64,000 nucleotides of DNA from Mariniphaga anaerophila (lineage in GTDB: Bacteria; Bacteroidota; Bacteroidia; Bacteroidales; Prolixibacteraceae): the NCBI RefSeq assembly GCF_900129025.1, contig NZ_FQUM01000008.1:107932-171931 (forward strand), written 5' to 3'. The position numbers and the translations under genes are program-made. The notes under the pieces were generated by a model. That model worked only from the letters and a program-made list of their open reading frames with translations, was not told the origin of the DNA and searched no databases. This document shows, piece after piece, positions 45,624 to 54,284 of the stretch (position 1 is its first letter; each line of letters starts with the position of its first letter).

Positions 45624-47435
45624 CTATTTTACTTTTATAGGATTGGTTTTTTCAGAAATCCCGTTTTCGTTAAATGCTTCAATTGTAAAGTAATAGGTTG
45701 TGTTTTTATCGAGGCTGCGCATTAACAAACTGTCGTTGTTGTAGATAAGCCACGAATTGTAAAGTTTGTCGGGAGCAATGCCCCAGCGAATATTATAACC
45801 AAATGCATCTGCAGATTTTTGCCATGAAATCAGGGCATCGCGACGATCATCCTGGCGTTCGACCTTGAATTTTTTTACCCTTTCGGCTTTTTTCCCATCT
45901 CCCAACCCGAATATTCGCAGGTCGGACAGGGCAAAAAACGGGGTGGGGGAATGAATATGGTTGTAACGGAAGTATCTGGCCTTTTCGGGCGTGTTTAATT
46001 GCACATAATCGTTTGGAACATCGCTAAAGTTTTTGCTTTTATCGGTTACCATTTTCCAGTTTATCCCATCAAGCGATATTTCTATGGTGTACCGGTGATA
46101 AAGTCCATCTTCCCGGGAGTAGATATCCGATTTGTAATCGTGATAATTTATCTGGAATGAATAGATGTTATAGATGTTTTCCAGGTCGATTGTAACCCAC
46201 TGGTTGGTATCGTTTGCCTCGGCAACCCAGAACGATTTGGCGTCTTCATCGCTTAAAACACCGGATGTTATCTCGCCATTTTCGTTTTTCTCAACGGGAA
46301 AATTTTCCACCACAGGCTTGTCTCCTGTGCTTACACTTCGTTGTTGTAAAAGTGAAGAAGAAACAGTAACCGGTTTTTTATACGAGAGCAAAACCCATCC
46401 GGTTGGCTGGCCTGCTTTTCCCGGAACGCCGGGTGCGAAGCGCGGATAATCGCCGTAATGGGTGTTGCTGTGCATTAACCCGTCGTTGTCGAAATAGGTA
46501 GGATACATGCATAACCTCCGTTCCCATTTTACATTTGACGAAAGCGCCATGGACGCAAAATGCCAATATTGTCCGTCGTTTGCCAAAACGGTTGACCCAT
46601 GACCGGCACCATTCATAAAACCTCCCGGCTTAAAGCTAATGGGATTATTGGGCATATATTCAAAAGGCCCCAGCGGATGGTCAGAAATGTACACTCCATC
46701 GGCATACACGTTAAACTCGGTTCCCGGTGCAGCATACTGTAGATAATATTTTCCGTTATGTTTTGTCATCCAGGCACCTTCCATATATCCTTCTTTTAGG
46801 GTAGGATGAAAATTGTCTTCTCCGAAACGCTCCCAGCCGTGTTCTTCTTCATTCAGGTTAAACAACTCAAAATGTTCGCCTGTGTCAACAAACCGTTTGT
46901 TTTTGTTCAGCTTTCTGACCCTGAGCGGATAGGTGTTTGACGAGCCCCAATACATGTAAGCCTGTCCGTCGTCGTCGATAAATAATGCCGGATCCTGCAG
47001 GTTGTTGATGATGGAAGGAGCGGCTTTCCAATCTCCTTTTTTCGGGTTTTCAGTATAAAGAATACTCATTGAACCCGACGGGTCGCCTGCAACATAGAGC
47101 ACAGAATCTTTATAATTGAATGCAGCCGGTGCGTTGGAGCCCTGGAAATACCATTTTTCGGGAGTGATGAATTTCCAATTCAGTAAATCAGTAGAATGCC
47201 AGTACCCAAACGAGCGGGTAACAAACATGTAGTATTCTCCGCGGAATTCAACAACAGCAGGGTCTGCACCAGAGCGGTACGACCAGTCCTTATCCGAATT
47301 GTATACCATGTAGGTGTAATCGATATTAAGCGGATTACAATATGTTGGCGGAATATATTCCTGCGAGGAAGCTGCTTTTGACAGAATCAAAAGAAAAAAT
47401 GCTGCAAGAAAAATTCTGTTTCCGGACTGAATCAT
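45624..47435 (-). CDS. GH43-type glycosidase with discoidin and Fn3 domains (PUL 2)
   Basis: 603 residues with a signal peptide (about 1-24, ASSQ), not a lipoprotein. The five-blade propeller (about 30-365) carries the GH43 acidic triad: Asp58 in SGADPAVV, Asp148 in LQDPALFIDDDG and Glu219 in YMEGAWM. A discoidin/F5-8C-like beta-sandwich (about 385-515, DTNQWVTIDLENIYNIYSFQINY) and a short fibronectin III-like domain (about 520-600, ALISWQKSADAFGYNIRWG) follow. GH43 enzymes usually cut arabinose, xylose or galactose links, so side chains on the glucan are possible. The subfamily cannot be read by eye. It is 12 bp from the GH144 gene upstream. Confidence 0.85.
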   Translation of the reverse strand: MIQSGNRIFLAAFFLLILSKAASSQEYIPPTYCNPLNIDYTYMVYNSDKDWSYRSGADPAVVEFRGEYYMFVTRSFGYWHSTDLLNWKFITPEKWYFQGSNAPAAFNYKDSVLYVAGDPSGSMSILYTENPKKGDWKAAPSIINNLQDPALFIDDDGQAYMYWGSSNTYPLRVRKLNKNKRFVDTGEHFELFNLNEEEHGWERFGEDNFHPTLKEGYMEGAWMTKHNGKYYLQYAAPGTEFNVYADGVYISDHPLGPFEYMPNNPISFKPGGFMNGAGHGSTVLANDGQYWHFASMALSSNVKWERRLCMYPTYFDNDGLMHSNTHYGDYPRFAPGVPGKAGQPTGWVLLSYKKPVTVSSSLLQQRSVSTGDKPVVENFPVEKNENGEITSGVLSDEDAKSFWVAEANDTNQWVTIDLENIYNIYSFQINYHDYKSDIYSREDGLYHRYTIEISLDGINWKMVTDKSKNFSDVPNDYVQLNTPEKARYFRYNHIHSPTPFFALSDLRIFGLGDGKKAERVKKFKVERQDDRRDALISWQKSADAFGYNIRWGIAPDKLYNSWLIYNNDSLLMRSLDKNTTYYFTIEAFNENGISEKTNPIKVK

Positions 47436-47447
47436 GGTTAAGTGTTT

Positions 47448-48815
47448 TTATTTTTCGTTTAGAAACGGACTTTCAAATCCGAGTTTTTTGAGCCCTTTCT
47501 GAACATCTTTGTTTTTCATGAACAGATTCCATAATAAACCGCTTCTGTAATTCTCAATCATTACCGGAATTGGCCCTTGATCGATAGCCAGGTAGCGGGG
47601 TAAAAACCAGTTGTTTTCCTGGCTGTAGGCGTCGTACGGCCCATATTCCCCAATCAGCGAGTCGGCTTCCAGGTAGAGGTATTTCAGAAATTGCATGGAT
47701 TCTTTTGGCGTATAAGGGAACGACGACAGAGCTGCAGTAGGTGAAATAACACCCAAATCCATTCCCGGGCGATGGCCCGCGTATCCTTTCATGGAATAAC
47801 TTGATGTAAAGCCCCATTGGTTTTCGCCATAGCCTTTGTATCCGTTAGGATTATCCAAAGCGTATTTGTAATGAATTAACGCGTGGTTTTGATTCAGCTT
47901 CCAATAGTCGCCGTATTTATCTTTCAGCCCTTCGGGGTTTAATCCCAGGTAAGAGTAATGTGCCCAGAACAAAGGGCCGGTAGGATCGTCGCCGTGTTGG
48001 TAGAAGTTAAGCACGGTAGGTAATCCGTAATACACGGTGTCATTTGCTATTTGGCCGTTAAGTGCCCAGCCTTTGTCGTAAACTTCAGGTTCGATGGTGT
48101 GAGTAGGAGAGGCGGCTGCCAGAATGTACATAATCAGGCATTCGTTGTATCCTCCCACCGGAAAGTTCATGTCCCATCCGTAATTTGGTGACCAGTGCCA
48201 ATACAAAACGTTTTCCCCTTTGGTGTACCAGTCCCATTCCACTTCTTCCCAAAGTTTCTGGATATCGTTAACCAGTTTTTGTTCTGCTTCGTTTCCGTCT
48301 CTGAAATATTCGGCTACGGTGAGGAGTCCCTGCACCATAAACGCAGTTTCCACCAGGTCGCCGCCATCATCTTTTTTGCTGAAAGGTTTTACCTTGCCGG
48401 TAGGCCCGTTGAGCCAGTGTGGCCAGGCACCATGAAAACGGTCGGCTTTACCCAGATAATTTACAATGTGCTGAAGGCGTTCGAGCGCCTGTTCGCGGGT
48501 AATAAACCCTCGTTCTACACCTACCAGAATGGCCATTACTCCAAACCCTCCGCCGCCAAGGGTTACAATTTCCTGGTCGTTTTGCGGGTAAATATTGTCC
48601 ATATGAATTCGTTCCCGTGCCATTCCCGAAACGGGTTCTGCCCCGTCCCAAAAATACCTGAATGTTTGGTGCTGCACCACATTCAGCAACGAGTCTTCCA
48701 GCGTTAATTTGGCTGTATGTTCCGCATTTTCACTGGTTCTGTTTTGAGAGCTGCACGCTGCAAATAAAACAGCAATTACCAGGAGCGAAAATATGTTGTT
48801 TCTTAATCGTATCAT
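47448..48815 (-). CDS. GH144-family endo-beta-1,2-glucanase-like lipoprotein, copy 1 (PUL 2)
   Basis: 455 residues; lipobox Cys21 (LFAACSSQ). A single alpha/alpha-barrel catalytic domain of the glucoamylase-like Pfam family that includes GH144: QHQTFRYFWDGAEPVSGMARE, LGGGGFGVMAILVGVERGF, RFHGAWPHWLNG, KDDGGDLVETAF (149-159) and VLYWHWSPNYGWDMN. In the studied GH144 enzyme from Chitinophaga the acidic DDGGDLVE region lies in the active-site cleft. The enzymes cut linear beta-1,2-glucans to sophoro-oligosaccharides. Paralog of the next gene upstream but without its Ig-like domains. Confidence 0.87.
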   Translation of the reverse strand: MIRLRNNIFSLLVIAVLFAACSSQNRTSENAEHTAKLTLEDSLLNVVQHQTFRYFWDGAEPVSGMARERIHMDNIYPQNDQEIVTLGGGGFGVMAILVGVERGFITREQALERLQHIVNYLGKADRFHGAWPHWLNGPTGKVKPFSKKDDGGDLVETAFMVQGLLTVAEYFRDGNEAEQKLVNDIQKLWEEVEWDWYTKGENVLYWHWSPNYGWDMNFPVGGYNECLIMYILAAASPTHTIEPEVYDKGWALNGQIANDTVYYGLPTVLNFYQHGDDPTGPLFWAHYSYLGLNPEGLKDKYGDYWKLNQNHALIHYKYALDNPNGYKGYGENQWGFTSSYSMKGYAGHRPGMDLGVISPTAALSSFPYTPKESMQFLKYLYLEADSLIGEYGPYDAYSQENNWFLPRYLAIDQGPIPVMIENYRSGLLWNLFMKNKDVQKGLKKLGFESPFLNEK

Positions 48816-48908
48816 TCGTGTAAATCGTTTATTATATAGTCAACTCATGGAATTCCCGTTAGCTTTTTCTTTTTGTGAAAATGCTAGATGCCATGGTTGT
48901 TTCATTTA

Positions 48909-50873
48909 TTAATAGCTAAAACCAAGTTTTGTGAGACCTGCCTGCACTTCGGGAGCCGACATCAGCAAATCCCAGACTAGGCCGGTTCTGTGGTTTTCAA
49001 TCATAATGATAATCGGGCCTTGGTCGATGGCCAGAAATGAGCTTGCTGTCCAACTTTCTGTTACATTGAACGCGTCATAAAACCCGTATTCTCCCCACAG
49101 CCGGTCGCCCAGCACATAGTAAAAAAATCGAATGGCTTCCATTGATTCTTCGGGAGTGAACGGGATGGATGAAATGGCTGCAGTAGGAGTAATTACCCCG
49201 ATATCGTTTGTTGGCGAGTGCGCAAGATAACCGTTGTGGTTGTCACTGGCCGTTAGTCCCCAGCACTCTTCGCTGTATCCTACAAAGTTGTTGGGATTTT
49301 GAACGCAATGCGCTCTGTTTATGAGCGTGTGGTTGCGATTTTGTTCCCAGTAATTTGCATATTGATCGGACAAATTGTGGGGGTTGATGCCCAAAAAGGA
49401 GTAGTGAGCAAAAAACAACGGGCCGCCGTAGTCAAATCCAACAGGAAGAGGAATTCCGTAAAACGATTTTCCATTTTTGATGGCTCCGTTACGTGCCCAT
49501 CCCTGGTGGTAAACATCTGCACCTATGGTGTGAGTTTCAGACGAAGCAGCCATAATATAGGTTATCAGCGCTTCGTTGTACCCCGAGATTTTCATGTTCA
49601 TGTCCCAGCCGTAATTTGGCGACCAGTGCCAGTAAAGTACGTTTTGTCCTCCCCGGGTGTGCCAGTCCCATTCAATGCCATTCCACAAATCATTAATTTT
49701 TCCAATCAGGGCGTTTTCATCTTCTTTTGAAGAATCCAGGTATTGGCGTACTGCGAGTAGCCCGGCGGCCATAAAAGATGTTTCCACCAAATCGCCGCCA
49801 TCATCTTTTGTGCCGAAAGGCCTGGTTTTTCCAGTTGTTCCGTTGAGCCAGTGCGGCCACACACCGTGAAACCTGTCGGCTTTTCCCAAAAAATCGACAA
49901 TGGTTTTCAGGCGGTCAACTCCTTCGCTTCGGGTGATGAATCCCCGTTCTATTCCAACAATTATAGTCATCAGTCCGAAACCTGAACCTCCGATGGTTAC
50001 TGTTTCTCCTGAGTTATTTCTTTCACGGGCCAGCCCGCTAACAGGGTGGGCTAAATCCCAAAAATATTTAAAGGTTTGTTTTTGGATGAGCGTGAGCAGT
50101 TCGTCGTCGGAAATAGCAGGGAACTTTGGAGTTAAATCAGCCTGCGTATAAAAATTTGTTTCGAACCCTTCGAAAAGGCTTCCGTCCGCTGTTTTTAATT
50201 TATTTGAAATGGTGAAATTATTGATGACAAATCCTTCGAGATTTGCAACGGGTTTTGCAACGAAAATATTTTCTTCTTCGGCTGTAAGTTGAATGTCCAG
50301 CACTGCTCCGCGGCTTTTGAACTGAATGTTGTTTTTTAACGATTCCAGAGACAGCGGATGAGAAAACACCATTTTTATTTCAGGCTGTAAAGAAATTTCC
50401 TGTAGTTTAACCGACTCGCGTGCCGGCTTTTCATCAATGGTTATTGATTCTAAAACAAGCGGCCTTGTTAAGGTCGAAAAAGTGTAGATAGTTTCTACAA
50501 ACGATTCGTTTTCTTCTCCTTTTAAATGGCTTGAAATGATTAACCGGTAGGTTGAATTTTCCGAAAAAGCAGGATGCTCGATTTTCACCAGGCTGTTTTG
50601 GCTGAAAAAAGACAAAACTGTTTCAACAGGTTGGTTGTTTTCGTCAACCAAGCGGATGTTGTCTTCTGCCGATGCCTGATTAACCGGTTTGTTGAACCGG
50701 ATTTCGATTAATTCGTCAATTGAAATATTGTTATTGCTTTCATTTGTGGTTAGTGTTGTTTTACCAACATACACATAAGTGATATTTAGTTTTTCCGGGT
50801 TTGCCATTGGCTCCTTCTCTTTGCAGGAAAACAACAGGCCGAAAATCAATAGAAGTACAAGAGAATATCGCAT
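48909..50873 (-). CDS. GH144-family lipoprotein with two N-terminal Ig-like domains, copy 2 (PUL 2)
   Basis: 654 residues; lipobox Cys17 (LLFSCKEKE). Two Big_5-like Ig domains (about 28-135 and 140-243, with IEIRFNKPVNQASAEDNI and IKMVFSHPLSLESLKNNI) lift the catalytic barrel (about 255-654) from the membrane. The barrel matches copy 1 block by block: QKQTFKYFWDLAHPVSGLARE, RFHGVWPHWLNG, KDDGGDLVETSF (356-367), VLYWHWSPNYGWDMN. The surface-type lipobox and spacer domains suggest this is the cell-surface endo-enzyme that makes fragments for SusCD, with copy 1 acting inside. That division is inference. Confidence 0.88.
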   Translation of the reverse strand: MRYSLVLLLIFGLLFSCKEKEPMANPEKLNITYVYVGKTTLTTNESNNNISIDELIEIRFNKPVNQASAEDNIRLVDENNQPVETVLSFFSQNSLVKIEHPAFSENSTYRLIISSHLKGEENESFVETIYTFSTLTRPLVLESITIDEKPARESVKLQEISLQPEIKMVFSHPLSLESLKNNIQFKSRGAVLDIQLTAEEENIFVAKPVANLEGFVINNFTISNKLKTADGSLFEGFETNFYTQADLTPKFPAISDDELLTLIQKQTFKYFWDLAHPVSGLARERNNSGETVTIGGSGFGLMTIIVGIERGFITRSEGVDRLKTIVDFLGKADRFHGVWPHWLNGTTGKTRPFGTKDDGGDLVETSFMAAGLLAVRQYLDSSKEDENALIGKINDLWNGIEWDWHTRGGQNVLYWHWSPNYGWDMNMKISGYNEALITYIMAASSETHTIGADVYHQGWARNGAIKNGKSFYGIPLPVGFDYGGPLFFAHYSFLGINPHNLSDQYANYWEQNRNHTLINRAHCVQNPNNFVGYSEECWGLTASDNHNGYLAHSPTNDIGVITPTAAISSIPFTPEESMEAIRFFYYVLGDRLWGEYGFYDAFNVTESWTASSFLAIDQGPIIIMIENHRTGLVWDLLMSAPEVQAGLTKLGFSY

Positions 50874-50886
50874 GCCGAAATTTTTT

Positions 50887-50911
50887 GACCCGCCGGATAT
50901 TCCGGCGGGTC
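50887..50911 (-). other. Intercistronic GC-rich hairpin
   Basis: Perfect 11-bp stem GACCCGCCGGA / TCCGGCGGGTC with a 3-nt loop, between the LamG lipoprotein gene and the GH144 gene. On the transcribed (-) strand it is followed by A-runs, not T-runs, so it is unlikely to be an intrinsic terminator. It could set differential mRNA stability between susCD-LamG and the enzyme genes. Confidence 0.6.
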
Positions 50912-50938
50912 TTTAAAACTTAGAATGTTTTTTATTAA

Positions 50939-52690
50939 TTACTGTAATCCATCAGCTTTCATCAGATTTACTTCTTCTTCTGAAAGGGCTTTTTTGAATA
51001 TATAAAGCTCATCCATTAAACTTTCGTCTGATTTGTGATCCCAGCCATTAAAACGGGGGGCCCCTGACATGATTGACAACAGGTCAACGCCAGTCCAGTC
51101 GATGCCTGAGATGTCGCCTTCTTTAACCATTGCCCCGTCAATGTAAACTTTGGCAGCATCATCGGTGATGGTAAAGGCAAAGTGTACCCAGTCGCCCGTT
51201 GTCGGGTCAACATCGGCAGCGGCGCCACCATCAATCCACGAATCAGCAGTTCCGTTGCCCACATTTAGTTTGTAACGTTGGGTTGTTCCTCCGTTACTTG
51301 ATTCGCGGAAGAAGCGGAATCCGTTTTTCCTGTTGTTTTGTTTTTCCGGGTTTTCGGTGTCTTCAGGACCCATAACCAAAATACCTGCCCTGTCCGGAAC
51401 ATCGTTGATGTTTAACCAGAAACTTGCACTGAATTCATTATTCTGTACATCCGGATTTGCGAATGTCAGGTAAGAATCAGCTTTTCCCTGGTAGGCGTCG
51501 CCTTTAACACCACCGCCGTAACTGAATCCGGGAGCACCAACTACTGTGGCTTCTGTTCCGGTGAGTTCATCTCTGAATTTTCCATTGAAATTCATATATA
51601 ATGATGACTGCTCTTTCAGCATAATGGTTTTTATTTCGTCCTGGGTCAGTGCTTTGGTGAAGATGCGGAGTTCGTCCATCAGACCGTTATCTGACAAGTG
51701 ATCCCATCCGGTCCAGTTTGGCGCCCCCGACATAATTGAAATCTGATCACAATCTGTCCAGTCAATACCGCCAATATCGCCTTCTTTTACCAATTCACCA
51801 TTAATATATACTGCTGCACTGGTGGGTGAAATTGTAAATGCAAAGTGAGTCCATTCTTCTGTATCTGGAGTAACATCGGCAGCAGCGCCACCATCAATCC
51901 ACGAGTCGGAGCTTCCTGTACCAATGTTGAGTTTAAAACGCTGGGTAGTACCACCGTTAGTTGATTCGCGGAAGAAGCGGAATCCTTTTGTTCTGTCGTT
52001 ATTGTTTTCAGCCGGCGGAGCTACAACCAAAACACCAGCCCGATCCGGGGTATTGCCAACTTTCATCCAGAAGGTGGCACTTACTTCAGTTGCTTCCTGA
52101 AGCGCTGCCGCCGGGAACGAAAGGTATGAATCTGCTGCACCAGCATAAGCGGTTCCGTGCTGGATTCCTTCGGCAAATCCGGGCATTCCTGCTTTTGTAG
52201 CCAGTTGAAGGCTGTTCATTTCGAGGTATTCGTTGTTAAACGGCATGTAAAATACTTCGTCGCCATATTTAGGTACGTAAGGCGGCGCTTTAGTGAAGTT
52301 TACATTAACTACAGAGTTTTTACCTTCAAGGTCATTTGCAGATATTTTCAAGGTATGTAGACCGGTTGTTACATTATCGTAAGTGATTTTCTTAAATGCA
52401 ATCCGGTAATCTTTGAAATCATTAAAACTGGCAATTTCTTCGTCGTCAATCTGAACAGAAATATCGGCAATTTCGATATCGTCTCTTACTTCAAAATCGA
52501 TTGTGATGGAAGCGACTGCTTCGTTGGTTTGCAATTCGTATCCGTCGGGCGGAAAGTTTACTTTAATTTGCGGTGCGGTTTCATCAACCCCCGGCTCAAC
52601 ACGGGAAATGTCGTCAATGAATTTTTCTTCGCAGGCATTGAACATGAGTATGCTCAGCACCAATATGATTAATTTACTATATGTTTTCAT
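50939..52690 (-). CDS. Surface glycan-binding lipoprotein with two LamG domains (PUL 2)
   Basis: 583 residues; lipobox Cys20 (MFNACEEK), acidic after it. An Ig-like domain (about 38-135, IKVNFPPDGYELQTNEAV) is followed by two concanavalin A/LamG-like domains (about 146-357 and 364-583). The two are close copies, sharing GFRFFRES-NGGTTQR, DSWIDGGAAADV, WTHFAFTI or WVHFAFTI, VKEGDI-GIDWT and a SIMSGAP-GWDH block. It fills the SGBP position right after susD. The duplicated lectin domains should give bivalent binding to the same glycan. No catalytic motif is seen. Confidence 0.85.
   Translation of the reverse strand: MKTYSKLIILVLSILMFNACEEKFIDDISRVEPGVDETAPQIKVNFPPDGYELQTNEAVASITIDFEVRDDIEIADISVQIDDEEIASFNDFKDYRIAFKKITYDNVTTGLHTLKISANDLEGKNSVVNVNFTKAPPYVPKYGDEVFYMPFNNEYLEMNSLQLATKAGMPGFAEGIQHGTAYAGAADSYLSFPAAALQEATEVSATFWMKVGNTPDRAGVLVVAPPAENNNDRTKGFRFFRESTNGGTTQRFKLNIGTGSSDSWIDGGAAADVTPDTEEWTHFAFTISPTSAAVYINGELVKEGDIGGIDWTDCDQISIMSGAPNWTGWDHLSDNGLMDELRIFTKALTQDEIKTIMLKEQSSLYMNFNGKFRDELTGTEATVVGAPGFSYGGGVKGDAYQGKADSYLTFANPDVQNNEFSASFWLNINDVPDRAGILVMGPEDTENPEKQNNRKNGFRFFRESSNGGTTQRYKLNVGNGTADSWIDGGAAADVDPTTGDWVHFAFTITDDAAKVYIDGAMVKEGDISGIDWTGVDLLSIMSGAPRFNGWDHKSDESLMDELYIFKKALSEEEVNLMKADGLQ
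50942..52255 (-). repeat. Internal duplication of the LamG domain
   Basis: Two tandem units of about 640 bp inside the SGBP gene. Several stretches are near identical at DNA level, for example TGATTCGCGGAAGAAGCGG at about 51300 and 51963. This points to a fairly recent duplication or ongoing gene conversion. Confidence 0.75.
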
Positions 52691-52734
52691 CTTATTAAAA
52701 TTGTTTGTTGTAACAATATTTTCGGAGATTTATA

Positions 52735-54273
52735 TTATTCATTGACAACGCCTTCGCCTAACTGAGGCAAATCAGCAACCTGGTCTGCCGGGAAAGGGAA
52801 GTAGGCTTTGTCCATTGTAAATGTTTTTCCTTCGTGGCTCAGTTCCGAAGTATTTTTTGTGCGTACCATGTCGTAGTAACGGGTACCCCATTCCATGGCA
52901 AGTTCAGCAAATTTTTCGTTCAGCACATCTTCTGTTGTAACCGTGCCCAATGCGCCAATTTTTGCACGGGCGCGTACCATGTTTACAGCTTCAGTAGCGG
53001 TCATCGAAATGCTTTCTGAAGCTCCTCTGGTAAGTGCTTCTGCATACATAAGTAGCATTTCGGAATAACGAATTACAATGAAGTTTTTATTGCTTCCGAA
53101 GCCTTTTCTTCCGGGAATCAACTCTGTTGATGGCTGAATATGTTTGCCGCTGGCAAAATTCATTCTTGCGTTGTTGTTGAAAATGTCGCCTTCGCGGTTT
53201 GTGTTGGTAATCCACGACGGAATGTTTCCGTATTCGTTGTGCAGTTGATTTATTCCGTCGGGTGTGAAAACCACACTTGTTTCGAGCCTTACCGTTTCAC
53301 CCCTGTCGAGCATAAAGGTGATGTATTTCATGGTAGGTTCGTAAAAACCCCATCCTGCATCTGAACCTGTAACTGCGGGAGTCCAGCCTCCAATTCCAAA
53401 AGGTGCCCACAGAAAGTTAAAACTGTCGCCTTCGCCCTGGTTGAAGTCGGAATACTGAAACTCGAAGATGTTTTCGTTATCCAGTTTTCCTGCTTTTTTA
53501 AACAGGTGGTAAAAGTCGGAAGCCAGCGCAAATTCTCCTGAACTGATGATTTCACCGGTGGCGCTGGCAACTCCCTGGTAGTCTCCCATTTCCTGGTAAG
53601 CCAGAGCCTGAATAGCCAGAGCAGTATACCGGGTTACCCCTCCGCGAATGTCGGTACGCTTGTTCGGGTGCATGGCCGGCAGATCGGGTATAGCAGCGCT
53701 TGTTTCGTCAACAACGTATTGCATAATTGCAGCTTTGTTGCTTACCGGAGTATTCTGAATGTTGTCCAGCTCGTCGATGACAATACCACCGCCAAATGCC
53801 CTGGCCAAATTAAGGTACAAATATGCCCTGAGAACCCTGGCTTCGGCAATGTATTGGTCGGCCAGAGCATCGTTATTCGCAGCCGGACGATATTTTTCAA
53901 TTTCATCCATCGCAGTAAAAATATTTACGATATCGTTGTAGTGTTGCTGCCAAATTGAATTGGTGTTCCACTGGCTGGCAATGTATTTGAATTCATCCTG
54001 TTCCTGCATGGGAACCTGGTCTCCGGCAGCATTTACATCATCGCCCCTTAATCCCAGTGTTACGGGTTCTTCCCATGCGCGGGTGTAAACACCATAGTAT
54101 GCTCCCAGCAGCGGAAGCTTCATGTTACTTCCAATGGTGTAATCTACATCGCTTGTAAAAGCTTCGTTTTCAAACGGAGCGTCCAGTTTGTCGGTACACC
54201 CTATTGCTGAAAAAAGGAGCAATCCGCTAAGTAGCAGGGGTGTGGTATAATTTTTTATCTGTATTAATTTCAT
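52735..54273 (-). CDS. SusD/RagB-like glycan-binding lipoprotein (PUL 2)
   Basis: 512 residues; lipobox Cys26 (SAIGCTDK). N-terminal TPR region with AEARVLRAYLYLNLARAFGGGIV. The C-terminal SusD signature is weaker but clear: VIRYSEMLLMYAEAL, VNMVRARAKIG and the final ELAMEWGTRYYDMVRT block. It pairs with the SusC encoded 11 bp upstream as the lid of the importer. Confidence 0.93.
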   Translation of the reverse strand: MKLIQIKNYTTPLLLSGLLLFSAIGCTDKLDAPFENEAFTSDVDYTIGSNMKLPLLGAYYGVYTRAWEEPVTLGLRGDDVNAAGDQVPMQEQDEFKYIASQWNTNSIWQQHYNDIVNIFTAMDEIEKYRPAANNDALADQYIAEARVLRAYLYLNLARAFGGGIVIDELDNIQNTPVSNKAAIMQYVVDETSAAIPDLPAMHPNKRTDIRGGVTRYTALAIQALAYQEMGDYQGVASATGEIISSGEFALASDFYHLFKKAGKLDNENIFEFQYSDFNQGEGDSFNFLWAPFGIGGWTPAVTGSDAGWGFYEPTMKYITFMLDRGETVRLETSVVFTPDGINQLHNEYGNIPSWITNTNREGDIFNNNARMNFASGKHIQPSTELIPGRKGFGSNKNFIVIRYSEMLLMYAEALTRGASESISMTATEAVNMVRARAKIGALGTVTTEDVLNEKFAELAMEWGTRYYDMVRTKNTSELSHEGKTFTMDKAYFPFPADQVADLPQLGEGVVNE

Positions 54274-54284
54274 GGTGTTCGAAT

